Assembly (NCBI RefSeq): GCF_029222925.1
Contig: NZ_JARHUI010000003.1
Span: 231,721 to 295,720 of the forward strand
Direction of reading: 5' to 3'
Source: Algoriphagus sp. CAU 1675
GTDB lineage: Bacteria > Bacteroidota > Bacteroidia > Cytophagales > Cyclobacteriaceae
DNA: 64,000 bases
This document shows positions 45,111-53,977 of the stretch, one piece after another (position 1 is the stretch's first letter; each line of letters starts with the position of its first letter). A model generated the notes under the pieces. The model worked only from the letters and a program-made list of their open reading frames with translations. It was not told the origin of the DNA and searched no databases. Both the position numbers and the translations under genes were made by a program.

Positions 45111-45848
45111 ATGAAGATTCTTGTTTGTATCACTCATGTTCCGGATACGACCTCCAAGATTCAGTTTACTGCTAATAATACCAAATTTGATACCACAGGA
45201 GTTCAATTTATCATAGGTCCCTATGATGATTATGCGCTCGCCAGAGCAGTTGAACTTAGAGATCAAACCAACGGAAAGCTAACAGTTTTGAATGTTGGGG
45301 AAGCCGAAACTGAACCAACCTTAAGAAAGGCACTTGCTATTGGAGCAGACGAAGCTATCCGTGTAAACACTTTTCCAAAAGATTCCTTTTTTGTTGCAAA
45401 GCAGATAGCTCACTATGCCAAAGAGGGTGGATATGATCTGATTTTGATGGGTAGAGAATCCATAGATTTCAATGGAGGTATGGTTCATGGTATGGTTGGA
45501 GAGTTATTGGGGATTCCTTCTTTTTCTCCGGTTATGAAACTTGATTTGGATGGAACTACTGTGAAAATGGCACGAGAAATAGAAGGGGGTAAGGAACTGT
45601 TGGAAGCTCAGTTGCCATTAATTGCTGGTTGCCAAGAGCCTATAGCAGAATGGAAGATCCCAAATATGAGAGGGATCATGTCAGCTAGAACAAAGCCATT
45701 GAACGTGGTGGAACCCGTAGCTGCAGATACACAGGCAGAGGCCACTGGATATCAATTGCCTCCTGCCAAGGGAGCTGTCAAACTTGTGGATAAAGACAAT
45801 GTTTCTGAGCTTGTAAAGCTTTTGAAAAACGAAGCAAAAGTACTTTAA
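45111..45848 (+). CDS. etfB: Electron transfer flavoprotein beta subunit
   Basis: This 245-residue protein is the AMP-binding subunit of ETF, which carries electrons from acyl-CoA dehydrogenases to the respiratory chain. The N terminus MKILVCITHVPDTTSKIQF and the segment GRESIDFNGGMVHGMVGELLG are typical of the beta subunit. The alpha-subunit gene follows after a 35-base gap, so they form an operon. Confidence 0.95.
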   Translation: MKILVCITHVPDTTSKIQFTANNTKFDTTGVQFIIGPYDDYALARAVELRDQTNGKLTVLNVGEAETEPTLRKALAIGADEAIRVNTFPKDSFFVAKQIAHYAKEGGYDLILMGRESIDFNGGMVHGMVGELLGIPSFSPVMKLDLDGTTVKMAREIEGGKELLEAQLPLIAGCQEPIAEWKIPNMRGIMSARTKPLNVVEPVAADTQAEATGYQLPPAKGAVKLVDKDNVSELVKLLKNEAKVL

Positions 45849-45883
45849 TCAAGCGTTTTTAAATATTTATAAATCTGTCAATT

Positions 45884-46852
45884 ATGTCAATTTTAGTATA
45901 TATAGAACAAGCAGAAGGAAAAGTAAAAAAGACCAGTCTGGAGGCCGTTTCTTATGCGAAAGCACTTTCTGAAAAAACCGGAGAAGGTGATGTGGTTGCT
46001 GTAGCATTAGGCACTGTATCCCAGGATGAACTTGCTGGAGTTGGATCTGCTGGAGCTTCAAAGGTTTTACATGCTTCTGATGAACGATTGAACGCAGGCG
46101 TGATCCAAGCCCATGCCAGTGCTGTTGCTCAGGCTTTTGAAAAAGTAGGAGCAAAGACCATAGTGTTAGCCAAGTCATCACTTGGGGATGCAGTGGCAGC
46201 CAGATTAGCAATAAAGGTCAATGCTGCTCTAGTTTCCAATGTCGTAGAGCTTCCGGATACTTCTGCCGGTTATAAAGTGAAAAGAAGTATCTATACTGGT
46301 AAGGCCTTTGCCGAAACAGAGGTGACGACAGAAAATAAAATCCTTGCTGTAAAGAAAAATGCGGTAGACCTTAAAACGGATGGGGTAGCAGCTTCTGTTG
46401 AAGGGTATGAAGTATCGATACCTGATTCTGATTTTGCATCAAAGATCCTATCTACAGAAAGAGCGACCGGTGAAGTTCTTCTTCCGGAAGCAGATATTGT
46501 AGTATCTGGGGGAAGAGGATTGAAAGGTCCTGAAAACTGGGGAATGATTGAGGATTTGGCAAAAACTTTGGGTGCTGCAACGGGTTGTTCCAAACCTGTT
46601 TCTGACTTGGGGTGGAGACCTCATCATGAGCACGTTGGACAGACTGGGGTGAAAGTAGCTCCAAGTTTGTACATCGCAATAGGAATTTCAGGAGCGATTC
46701 AACATCTTGCAGGGGTAAATTCATCCAAATGCATTGTGGTGATCAACAAAGATCCAGAAGCTCCTTTCTTTAAAGCTGCTGATTATGGAATCGTAGGAGA
46801 TGCATTTGAAGTAGTTCCGAAGTTAAATGAAGCATTAAAAGCTGAACTTTAA
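45884..46852 (+). CDS. etfA: Electron transfer flavoprotein alpha subunit
   Basis: This 322-residue protein holds the FAD of ETF. The C-terminal FAD-binding region is clear: SGGRGLKGPENWGMIEDLA, DLGWRPHHEHVGQTG, APSLYIAIGISGAIQHLAG and INKDPEAPFFKAADYGIVGD. It follows etfB in the same transcript, and a DUF151 nuclease-like gene starts six bases after its stop. Confidence 0.95.
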   Translation: MSILVYIEQAEGKVKKTSLEAVSYAKALSEKTGEGDVVAVALGTVSQDELAGVGSAGASKVLHASDERLNAGVIQAHASAVAQAFEKVGAKTIVLAKSSLGDAVAARLAIKVNAALVSNVVELPDTSAGYKVKRSIYTGKAFAETEVTTENKILAVKKNAVDLKTDGVAASVEGYEVSIPDSDFASKILSTERATGEVLLPEADIVVSGGRGLKGPENWGMIEDLAKTLGAATGCSKPVSDLGWRPHHEHVGQTGVKVAPSLYIAIGISGAIQHLAGVNSSKCIVVINKDPEAPFFKAADYGIVGDAFEVVPKLNEALKAEL

Positions 46853-46858
46853 ATCTTT

Positions 46859-47458
46859 GTGGAAAAACTCGTAGAACTTGAGATTTTGGGCCTTTCTTCC
46901 AACCATTCCCAATCCGGGTCATTTACCTTGGTGTTGGGTGAGGTTGGTGGTATTAGGAGATTACCGATTGTAATCGGGATGTTTGAAGCACAGGCGATCG
47001 CATTGGAAATCGAAAAGATAATTCCCAATCGTCCGATGACACATGATTTGTTTAAATCCTTTGCGAATGGATTTAACTTTGATATCGAACAAGTTGTGGT
47101 GACGGATATGAAAGAGGGAGTTTTTTATGCGAAAATCCAATGTAAAAGTGATCTTACTGAAGTGGAGATCGATGCCAGGCCTTCTGATGCCATAGCTATT
47201 GCAATTCGTTTTGGTTGTCCAATTTATTGCACCGAAAAAGCGATGTCAGAAGGTGGAGTTGAACATTATGAAGTGGATGAAAAGGAAGAAGAAGGAACCA
47301 AGTCCAAAAAACAGGAGCCAACACAAAAATTTAAAAAAGAACCTTCATTAAAAGACTTTAGTCTAGATAAGTTGAATCAATTGCTTGATAAGGCAATCGA
47401 AAATGAAGATTACGAAAAAGCGGCCCGAATCCGGGATGAAATCAATAAAAGAAACTAG
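46859..47458 (+). CDS. DUF151 bifunctional nuclease-family protein with C-terminal UVR motif
   Basis: This 199-residue protein starts with GTG, six bases after etfA, and the first residues match the family N terminus (KLVELEILGLSSNHSQSGSF). The core DUF151 fold is in GEVGGIRRLPIVIGMFEAQA and VEIDARPSDAIAIAIRFGCP. The last 35 residues form a UVR-type motif (DYEKAARIRDEINKRN) as in UvrB/UvrC interaction regions. DUF151 proteins have been assigned RNase and DNase activity; the role here is unknown. It is the last gene of the etfB-etfA transcript and ends in a terminator. Confidence 0.88.
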   Translation: MEKLVELEILGLSSNHSQSGSFTLVLGEVGGIRRLPIVIGMFEAQAIALEIEKIIPNRPMTHDLFKSFANGFNFDIEQVVVTDMKEGVFYAKIQCKSDLTEVEIDARPSDAIAIAIRFGCPIYCTEKAMSEGGVEHYEVDEKEEEGTKSKKQEPTQKFKKEPSLKDFSLDKLNQLLDKAIENEDYEKAARIRDEINKRN

Positions 47459-47465
47459 AATATCT

Positions 47466-47491
47466 AAAGCCCGTAAATTCGGGCTTTTTTC
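47466..47491 (+). terminator. Terminator after the etfB-etfA-DUF151 operon
   Basis: The stem AAAGCCCG/CGGGCTTT (47466-47473 with 47480-47487) with a 6-nt loop is followed by a T run. It sits eight bases after the operon's last stop codon. Confidence 0.85.
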
Positions 47492-47542
47492 TTGCGTCTT
47501 ACTTAACTATTTTTAGCGCTTTATTTGACCTAGTAATATCAG

Positions 47543-48826
47543 ATGGATTATATCAGAGGTGTCTTTGGACTTATCGTAATCGTTTTAGTCGCATATATTT
47601 TTTCGAGTAACAAAAGAAGGATAGACTGGAGGCTTGTTGGAATAGGGATTTTTCTTCAATTGGTTTTCGGGATTTTAATCACCAAAGTTCCTTTTGTTGC
47701 CAGTGGATTTGCTCTGCTGAGTGAAGGGTTTGTAAAATTCCTCAGCTTCAGTGAGGATGGTGCACGTTTTATTTTCGGGGATTTGGCTGGAGATAGTTTC
47801 GGTTTCATTTTCGCGTTTAAAGTGTTGCCAACAATTATCTTTTTCTCAACAGTTTCTGCCGGGCTATATTATTTGGGGATTCTTCAAAAGGTGGTTTATG
47901 GTATAGCGTGGGTTATGGCTAGAACCATGAGACTGTCCGGTCCAGAGAGTCTTTCTGCAGCAGGAAATATATTTTTAGGACAGACTGAAGCGCCATTGTT
48001 AGTTCGTCCATTTATTCCCCACATGAGTAAATCCGAATTGATGTGTTTGATGACGGGAGGGATGGCTACGATTGCAGGCGGAGTATTGGCAGGTTATGTT
48101 GCATTTTTGGGAGGAGATAGCTTGGAAGAGCAGAGTAAATTTGCCGCATACTTATTGGGAGCAAGTATCATGAATGCTCCAGCGGCTATAGTTTTGTCCA
48201 AAATTTTTATTCCTGAAATAGAAAAGGAGAGAGTTCAGGACAAGCTGGAAGTTAACGATGAGGCCATGGGTGTTAATTTAATTGATGCTATGTCAATAGG
48301 TGCATCCGAGGGATTGAAGCTGGCCCTCAATGTAGGAGCGATGCTGCTGGCCTTTATTGCAGTGATAGCAGGTATAAACTTTTTACTTTCCGGATTATTG
48401 GGAGAGTATACCGGTCTGAATGGCTTTGTGGCAAATTCTACTAATGGTCAGTTTCAAGGCTTTTCTCTGGAATATATTTTTGGTCAAATATTCAGGGTCT
48501 TTGCCTGGGTAATTGGTGTAGAGTGGAATGACACCTTGCAAGTAGGAAGCTTATTGGGCCAGAAAACTGTAATCAATGAATTTGTAGCTTACCTTAGCCT
48601 TTCTGAAATGAAGGAAATGGGCTCTCTTTCTTCCAAATCTGTTGTTATTGCAACCTATGCGCTGTGTGGTTTTTCCAATTTCAGTTCCATTGCCATTCAA
48701 TTGGGCGGAATCAGCATTATAGCCCCTAATCAACAGGGAAATTTGAGCAGATTAGGTTTGAAATCACTGATGGCCGCCTCTTTGGCTTGTTTGATGACCG
48801 CGACGATAGCTGGGATGTTATTTTAA
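47543..48826 (+). CDS. nupC: Concentrative nucleoside transporter (NupC/CNT family)
   Basis: This 427-residue inner-membrane protein takes up nucleosides with sodium or protons. The family segments GQTEAPLLVRPFI (substrate site), TGGMATIAGGVLAGYVAF, NAPAAIVLSKI and CGFSNFSSIAIQLGG are intact, and the hydrophobic profile fits about eight to ten helices. It is flanked by terminators on both sides and is probably monocistronic. Confidence 0.93.
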   Translation: MDYIRGVFGLIVIVLVAYIFSSNKRRIDWRLVGIGIFLQLVFGILITKVPFVASGFALLSEGFVKFLSFSEDGARFIFGDLAGDSFGFIFAFKVLPTIIFFSTVSAGLYYLGILQKVVYGIAWVMARTMRLSGPESLSAAGNIFLGQTEAPLLVRPFIPHMSKSELMCLMTGGMATIAGGVLAGYVAFLGGDSLEEQSKFAAYLLGASIMNAPAAIVLSKIFIPEIEKERVQDKLEVNDEAMGVNLIDAMSIGASEGLKLALNVGAMLLAFIAVIAGINFLLSGLLGEYTGLNGFVANSTNGQFQGFSLEYIFGQIFRVFAWVIGVEWNDTLQVGSLLGQKTVINEFVAYLSLSEMKEMGSLSSKSVVIATYALCGFSNFSSIAIQLGGISIIAPNQQGNLSRLGLKSLMAASLACLMTATIAGMLF

Positions 48827-48830
48827 ACTA

Positions 48831-48866
48831 AAAAAGGGATAGGAAATCGATTTCCTATCCCTTTTT
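48831..48866. terminator. Bidirectional terminator between nupC and an M28 peptidase gene
   Basis: A perfect 16-bp stem (48831-48846 with 48851-48866) containing GGGATAGGAAA, with a 4-base TCGA loop, lies between two convergent genes. Confidence 0.9.
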
Positions 48867-48880
48867 CAGTTCTGCTTTAT

Positions 48881-50356
48881 TTATTGAATTCCATAAAGTT
48901 CTTTACCGGCTTTTTCATATTTGTCACCAGGAACCCAGGTAGGTTTATTGGGATCATTGGCGATGAGTTCGGCGGATAATATATAAGCCTTCCAATACTT
49001 TACTGCATAATTTAAGTCGAAGCTTTCCACATGGTCGCCGGCTTTATGATAGTATTTGTTGATTTCATCATCAAAAGAACGAAAGCCTAAACTGAAAGTG
49101 GGAGCAGGAATGCCTTTTCTTGCAAAATTGACATTGTCCGAACGATCATAAAGCCCCTGCTCTGGAGAAGGGTCTTCTATAGCCTCGAGACCAAATTCCT
49201 GAGAAGCCTCCGACAGATGGAAATCAGCCGAATTTCTTCCCAAGCCAACAACAGAGATTACAGTGGTGTCATTGTATCCACCATTATCAATATTGAGGTT
49301 GTAAATAATGTTTTTTAGGGGGATTAGTGGGTTTTCAGCGAAATATCGGCTTCCTAACAAACCTTTTTCCTCAGCGGTCCAAAGGGCAAGCAAAACAGAT
49401 CTTTTTGGAGGGTTTTTTGCAAAATATTTGGCTGCATTGATCACGGCTACTGTTCCTACTGCATTGTCTCTTGCTCCATTGTAAATGGAATCTCCTGTGG
49501 CATCCGGTCTTCCTACACCCACATGGTCATAATGGGCAGAAAGCATGATGAATTCCTTTTTAAGCTCTGGATCGGTACCCTCAATCCAAGCCAATACATT
49601 TTTTCCGGTTATGGTTTTGTTGATTTTACCTTCAATTTCCAAGGACGCTTGTAGGGATTTTTTCTTTGCAAAATCCTGGGCCAGGGAATTTTTGAGGTCC
49701 TTGATCCAAATGTAAGGAAGGTCAGAACTTTCTCCCTGATCAATTCCCAATTGGGTTCTGTTTAGAAAATTGGAAACCATCTGCCAAGGAACGGAAGGGA
49801 CATTGAATCGCTCAATAAGTGCTACCGCTCCAGCTTCTTTAGCAACGTTTACTTTTTCTCTTCCAAGGGCAAATAAATCGGAAGGACTCAATTTATCCGG
49901 AGCACCAACATTGGACACCGCTATTTTTCCTTTTAGGTCTTTTCCTTCGAAATCACTTGCGGTTCCAAATCCCACATCTACCAATTCAAATGTTCCCTGA
50001 AGAGAATTTCCATCCAAAATCAATAAGTTTTGACCTTGGGAATAAGTTGAATCTCCCAAAGTGATTATCCCTTTTTTAGGCGGTGCAGAGGACCGGAATG
50101 GTATATCCTGATAATATGCATTTCCACCTGGTAGAGGTTTGGCACCATATTTTTTTAACTGATCAGCTATGTATGTATAGGCTAATTCGATTTCGGGACG
50201 GATCGGATCCCTTCCCATCAATTCATCAGAAGCCAAATAGGTGAAATGCGCTATGGCCTCTTTTTCTTTAAATTCTTTATTGACAGCTGTCTTTTGAGAA
50301 AAAACAGGTGATACAAGTAGACCTACTAGGCCAAAAACTAAGAGTGATTTTTTCAT
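48881..50356 (-). CDS. M28 family metallopeptidase with PA-like insert, exported
   Basis: This 491-residue protein has a signal peptide (MKKSLLVFGL to VFSQ). Zinc-site segments are SAHYDHVGVG, YNGARDNAVG, WTAEEKGLLGS and NLNIDNGG. Residues about 115-240 fit a protease-associated (PA) insert, as in bacterial aminopeptidases of the glutamate-carboxypeptidase-like group. It is the second M28 gene in the window after the one at 29574, but the two differ in architecture (PA insert here, C-terminal Fn3 there). Confidence 0.92.
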   Translation of the reverse strand: MKKSLLVFGLVGLLVSPVFSQKTAVNKEFKEKEAIAHFTYLASDELMGRDPIRPEIELAYTYIADQLKKYGAKPLPGGNAYYQDIPFRSSAPPKKGIITLGDSTYSQGQNLLILDGNSLQGTFELVDVGFGTASDFEGKDLKGKIAVSNVGAPDKLSPSDLFALGREKVNVAKEAGAVALIERFNVPSVPWQMVSNFLNRTQLGIDQGESSDLPYIWIKDLKNSLAQDFAKKKSLQASLEIEGKINKTITGKNVLAWIEGTDPELKKEFIMLSAHYDHVGVGRPDATGDSIYNGARDNAVGTVAVINAAKYFAKNPPKRSVLLALWTAEEKGLLGSRYFAENPLIPLKNIIYNLNIDNGGYNDTTVISVVGLGRNSADFHLSEASQEFGLEAIEDPSPEQGLYDRSDNVNFARKGIPAPTFSLGFRSFDDEINKYYHKAGDHVESFDLNYAVKYWKAYILSAELIANDPNKPTWVPGDKYEKAGKELYGIQ

Positions 50357-50412
50357 AAAGCTTATTTATTGTTTCCAAAATAATGGAATTGGGGCAATTC
50401 ACTATTACGTAT

Positions 50413-51117
50413 TCAGAAATTGATTGAGGGAATTCCTAAATCCAGAAGAGTTTCACGAAAATGACCGGAAAGGGATGCGTTTAGTACATTGTGTTTTTGC
50501 GTGACTGGATGAATAAATTCCAATTGATAGGAGTGAAGCAAAAGCTTTGTCAAGCCAAATTGTTTCTCGAAAAACTGGTTCTGTTTATTGTTTCCGTGCT
50601 TTTTATCTCCAATAATGTAATGTCTCAAATGTGCAAGATGTCGTCTGATCTGATGGGTTCTGCCAGTTTCAGGTTTTAGCATCACTAAGCTGTAGCGGCT
50701 CGTAGGGTAGCGCCCGGTCGTATCAAAAGGGATTTCTGTGGTCTCCAAAACCTGATATTCGGTTTTAGCCTCTTGAAGTTTTCCTGACCTTTCATTTTTA
50801 AGGGGATGATCTATGACTCCGGTAACTTGGGCAGGAATACCCCTTACCAAGGCCAGATAGTGTTTGGTAACCAGCCTTTCTGCAAACTGTACTTTAAGAA
50901 AGGGCAACAGTTCTGCTTGTTTCGAAAAAAGCAGAACTCCACTAGTGGGTCTATCAAGGCGATGGGCAGGGTATACCCGCTGCCCAATCTGATCCCTTAA
51001 TTTTTGAACAGCAAATTCAACCTGTTCTTCGGCTGCAATTTTGGTCCTGTGAACCAATAGACCTGCAGGTTTATTGATTGCAACCAGAAATTCATCCTGG
51101 TAAATAATTTCAAGCAT
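50413..51117 (-). CDS. truC: RluA family pseudouridine synthase, TruC-like
   Basis: This 234-residue protein converts uridine to pseudouridine in RNA. The catalytic Asp is in PAHRLDRPTSGVLLFSK, and the RPTSG form with the short N terminus (LEIIYQDEFLVAINKPAGLL) suits TruC, which acts on tRNA U65, better than RluC/RluD; the target is inferred. No S4 domain precedes it. It lies 37 bases after mnmA on the same strand, so tRNA-modification genes are together. Confidence 0.88.
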   Translation of the reverse strand: MLEIIYQDEFLVAINKPAGLLVHRTKIAAEEQVEFAVQKLRDQIGQRVYPAHRLDRPTSGVLLFSKQAELLPFLKVQFAERLVTKHYLALVRGIPAQVTGVIDHPLKNERSGKLQEAKTEYQVLETTEIPFDTTGRYPTSRYSLVMLKPETGRTHQIRRHLAHLRHYIIGDKKHGNNKQNQFFEKQFGLTKLLLHSYQLEFIHPVTQKHNVLNASLSGHFRETLLDLGIPSINF

Positions 51118-51154
51118 TGGATGGGTATTGACTGAATGGATCCGAAACTCCTTA

Positions 51155-52366
51155 TTAAAAGATAGTGCCAGACCCTATAGTTTCGTTTCCAGCATACCAA
51201 GCCACAAACTGTCCGGAAGCAATTCCTTTTTGGGCTTGGTCAAAGACAACATATAGCCCGTTTTCTTTACGGATCAATGTAGCTCCTGTAAGTGCTTGTC
51301 TGTATCTGATTCTAGCTTCATATCGGGCACTTTCTCCGGGCTTTAAAGCCAAATCTTCCCGAATCCAATGAATTTGATCGTTTTGAACGAATAGAGCATT
51401 TCTTAATAAACCTGGATGATCATCACCCAGACCGGTATAGATCACATTGGATTGGGTATCTGTAGAAATTACAAAAAGTGGCTTTCCTGTACCACCCACA
51501 TGCAATCCCTTGCGCTGCCCTACAGTGAAGTAATGAGCTCCATTGTGTTCTCCTATAATTTTCCCCTGATTTTCTTGATAGTGAATTGGGAATGTTAGGT
51601 TTTGCAATGTTTCCTCGTCTAACTCTTCAAGGGCAATTCCTGAAGGTATTTTATATTTTTCAAAAACTTCCAAATCCTCTGGAATCTGGATGATTTTTCC
51701 TTTTTTCGGCTTTAGCTGTTGTTGAAGAAACTCAGGTAGTCTTACTTTTCCAATGAAGCAAAGTCCTTGGGAATCCTTTTTTTCTGCTGTGACTAAATCT
51801 AATTCTTTGGCGATTTTTCTTACTTCTGGTTTTTGCAGATGTCCGATTGGGAAAAGAGCTTTGGATAGTTGTTCCTGGGATAATTGGCATAGGAAGTAGC
51901 TTTGGTCCTTATTGGGATCAGCTCCGGCCAATAATTGATAAACAGGCTTTCCATTTACTTCTATTTCCCCTTTTTGGCAATAATGACCTGTGGCTACAAA
52001 ATCGGCTTTGAGTTTTTCGGCAGCTTTTAGAAAAATATCAAACTTGATTTCCCTGTTGCAAAGAATATCCGGATTTGGTGTTCTTCCGGCTTCATATTCG
52101 GAAAACATATAGTCCACAATCCTCTCCCTATATTCCTCACTTAGATCAATAGCCTGAAAAGGGATGCCGAGTTTTTCAGCAACCAGCATGGCATCGGTGG
52201 AATCTTCCATCCAGGGACATTCATTGGAAATGGTAACGGATTCATCGTGCCAGTTTTTCATAAACATGCCGATGACTTCATAGCCTTGCTCGAGAAGCAA
52301 ATGTGCGGCTACGGAACTGTCAACCCCTCCGGAGAGGCCGACAACTACTCTTGGTTTCTTATTCAT
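51155..52366 (-). CDS. mnmA: tRNA 2-thiouridine(34) synthase
   Basis: This 403-residue enzyme thiolates U34 of Glu, Gln and Lys tRNAs. The PP-loop motif [16 protein letters not shown] is at the N terminus; the two catalytic cysteines are in [12 protein letters not shown] and [11 protein letters not shown]. The beta-barrel part follows with [14 protein letters not shown] [15 protein letters not shown]. The protein is slightly longer than E. coli MnmA (about 370). It is followed by truC on the same strand, probably in one transcript. Confidence 0.94.
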   Translation of the reverse strand: MNKKPRVVVGLSGGVDSSVAAHLLLEQGYEVIGMFMKNWHDESVTISNECPWMEDSTDAMLVAEKLGIPFQAIDLSEEYRERIVDYMFSEYEAGRTPNPDILCNREIKFDIFLKAAEKLKADFVATGHYCQKGEIEVNGKPVYQLLAGADPNKDQSYFLCQLSQEQLSKALFPIGHLQKPEVRKIAKELDLVTAEKKDSQGLCFIGKVRLPEFLQQQLKPKKGKIIQIPEDLEVFEKYKIPSGIALEELDEETLQNLTFPIHYQENQGKIIGEHNGAHYFTVGQRKGLHVGGTGKPLFVISTDTQSNVIYTGLGDDHPGLLRNALFVQNDQIHWIREDLALKPGESARYEARIRYRQALTGATLIRKENGLYVVFDQAQKGIASGQFVAWYAGNETIGSGTIF

Positions 52367-52577
52367 GAAGTGTAATAATTAATGGATTCAAGGTCCATTA
52401 GGTTACAATGTCAATGGAACAGTTGTGCATTTACAAACAGTTCCATATGGTACAAAATTAGGGCTTTGTACCGGTCTTTTTAAAATCCTTTTCAAATTGT
52501 CTTTTTTAGGTCGGATTAGGTGGTATTATTTATCTTGGGATAGAATTGTAAACTTCAGCCAAAAGATCATTATATCG

Positions 52578-53295
52578 ATGAATATTCATTATTGCCAGAA
52601 TTTTGACTCCATGAGTAAGCTGGGAGCTGAATTGGTTTTTGATGCCATTGTCAAAAAACCTGACCTTTTGTTTTGTGTGGCTAGCGGGGGTAGCCCTTCG
52701 GGTTTATATCAGGAGATGATCAAAAAGCATCATTCAAATCCTACTTTTTTTCTCCAAACTTCAATGGATCAAGTTGGATGAATGGATAGGCTTACCGCAA
52801 GGGTCTACTTTTACCTCAGAGTACGATGTGCAAACCAAATTACTTCAAGCTCTTGATGTGGGTCCAGATCGATATGATTCTTTTGATCCTTTCACACTTG
52901 ACCCGGATTCAGAATGTCGTAAAATCCAAACTTCCTTGGAAAGAAAAGGCCCAATGGATATTTGTATCCTTGGAATTGGAAAAAACGGACACATTGCCCT
53001 GAATGAACCTTCCACGAGTTTGAACCCAAACTGCCATGTGGAAGACCTTCACTCCAGTACAGTCGGCAGTGGGATGTTGGAAAAAGTGGGTGTACCTTTA
53101 AGTCAGGGCATGACTATGGGAGTAGGAGATATCTTGAAATCCAAAATGGTTCTATTATTTGTTGCAGGTAAAGGGAAAAATGAGGCTTGGAACAAATTGT
53201 TGGAAGGAAAAGTAACTACAGATTTGCCGGCTTCCTTGCTTTGGTTGCATCCCAATGTCCATTTGCTGATCGATCAAACTTCCATAGATGGATAG
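52578..53295 (+). pseudogene. NagB/AgaI/6-phosphogluconolactonase-family gene interrupted by a +1 frameshift in a T7 run
   Basis: From ATG 52578 the frame encodes MNIHYCQNF, a GGSPSGLYQ sugar-phosphate motif and ends in HHSNPTFF before going off-frame. A second frame continues exactly at the same point: FFSKLQWIKLDEWIGLP, CILGIGKNGHIALNEP (general-base region), TMGVGDIL and a normal C terminus at 53295. The switch is at the seven T bases at 52745-52751; six T would restore a single 238-residue frame, the usual family size. Family motifs fit glucosamine-6-phosphate deaminase or galactosamine-6-phosphate isomerase better than 6-phosphogluconolactonase. It may be a sequencing indel, a true pseudogene or a slippage-prone gene. 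It is followed after 29 bases by a Crp/Fnr gene. Confidence 0.82.
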
Positions 53296-53324
53296 TCTGT
53301 TTAATTTTTTAAAGTGATTCCATA

Positions 53325-53909
53325 ATGGCCGATAAACCTCAAATAAATTCTCTTTTGGATGTTCTTTCTCAGATCAATCCCTTAGCTGAGGAATCTGAAT
53401 CGGCATTGATTGATTTGTGTTCTCTCATTTCTGTTAAAAAAGGCCAGGATCTTCAACCGGTAGGGGTCACCTGCCGGACCATCTATTTCGTCAAGCAGGG
53501 CTTGGCTAGGATTTATTATTACAAAGCTGGTAATGAAGTGACAGAATACTTTGCATTTGAGCATGATATCATTGTCCGGGCCGAAAGTCTGTTTACTGGA
53601 ATGCCCAGCAACAAGGCCATTCAGGCTGTTGAAGACACTGTTTTTATTGGCATACCTGCCGAGAGGTTGTTTGCGCAATATGATATCTACCATGACCTTG
53701 AAAGGCTTTTTAGGAAGATTACGGAAATGGCTTATGTTGACACAGTAAACCGGATCGAAACTATTCAGTTTCATACTGCGGAAGAACGCTATCTCCAGTT
53801 GATCCGTGAAAATCCAGATTTGATCAAAAGGATTCCTTTAAAGCATATTGCCTCCTATTTGGGGATCACTCAGGTTAGTTTGAGTAGGATTCGGGCTTCC
53901 ATTCGCTGA
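53325..53909 (+). CDS. Crp/Fnr family transcriptional regulator
   Basis: This 194-residue protein has an N-terminal cyclic-nucleotide-binding-type beta-roll (RTIYFVKQGLARIYYY, EYFAFEHDIIVRAESLF), a dimer helix and a C-terminal winged-helix DNA-binding domain with IPLKHIASYLGITQVSLSRIRASI. There are no cysteines arranged as in FNR, so it is not an iron-sulfur sensor. It is typical of the many short Bacteroidota Crp/Fnr proteins; ligand and targets are unknown. An MFS gene follows 68 bases later and may be regulated by it. Confidence 0.9.
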   Translation: MADKPQINSLLDVLSQINPLAEESESALIDLCSLISVKKGQDLQPVGVTCRTIYFVKQGLARIYYYKAGNEVTEYFAFEHDIIVRAESLFTGMPSNKAIQAVEDTVFIGIPAERLFAQYDIYHDLERLFRKITEMAYVDTVNRIETIQFHTAEERYLQLIRENPDLIKRIPLKHIASYLGITQVSLSRIRASIR

Positions 53910-53977
53910 TTATTTAACATTTGTAAAAGGTTTGGGATTTCCAAAAACTGACTTTTGCATAGGATAGCATAAATTCT

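Noticed and set aside
52425..52577. N-terminal extension of the frameshifted isomerase gene
   Set aside because: The first 51 codons are unlike the family, and the ATG at 52578 begins a recognisable sequence.
53551..53774. Overlapping frames on both strands inside the Crp/Fnr gene
   Set aside because: They are out of frame with a clear cNMP-binding/HTH protein.
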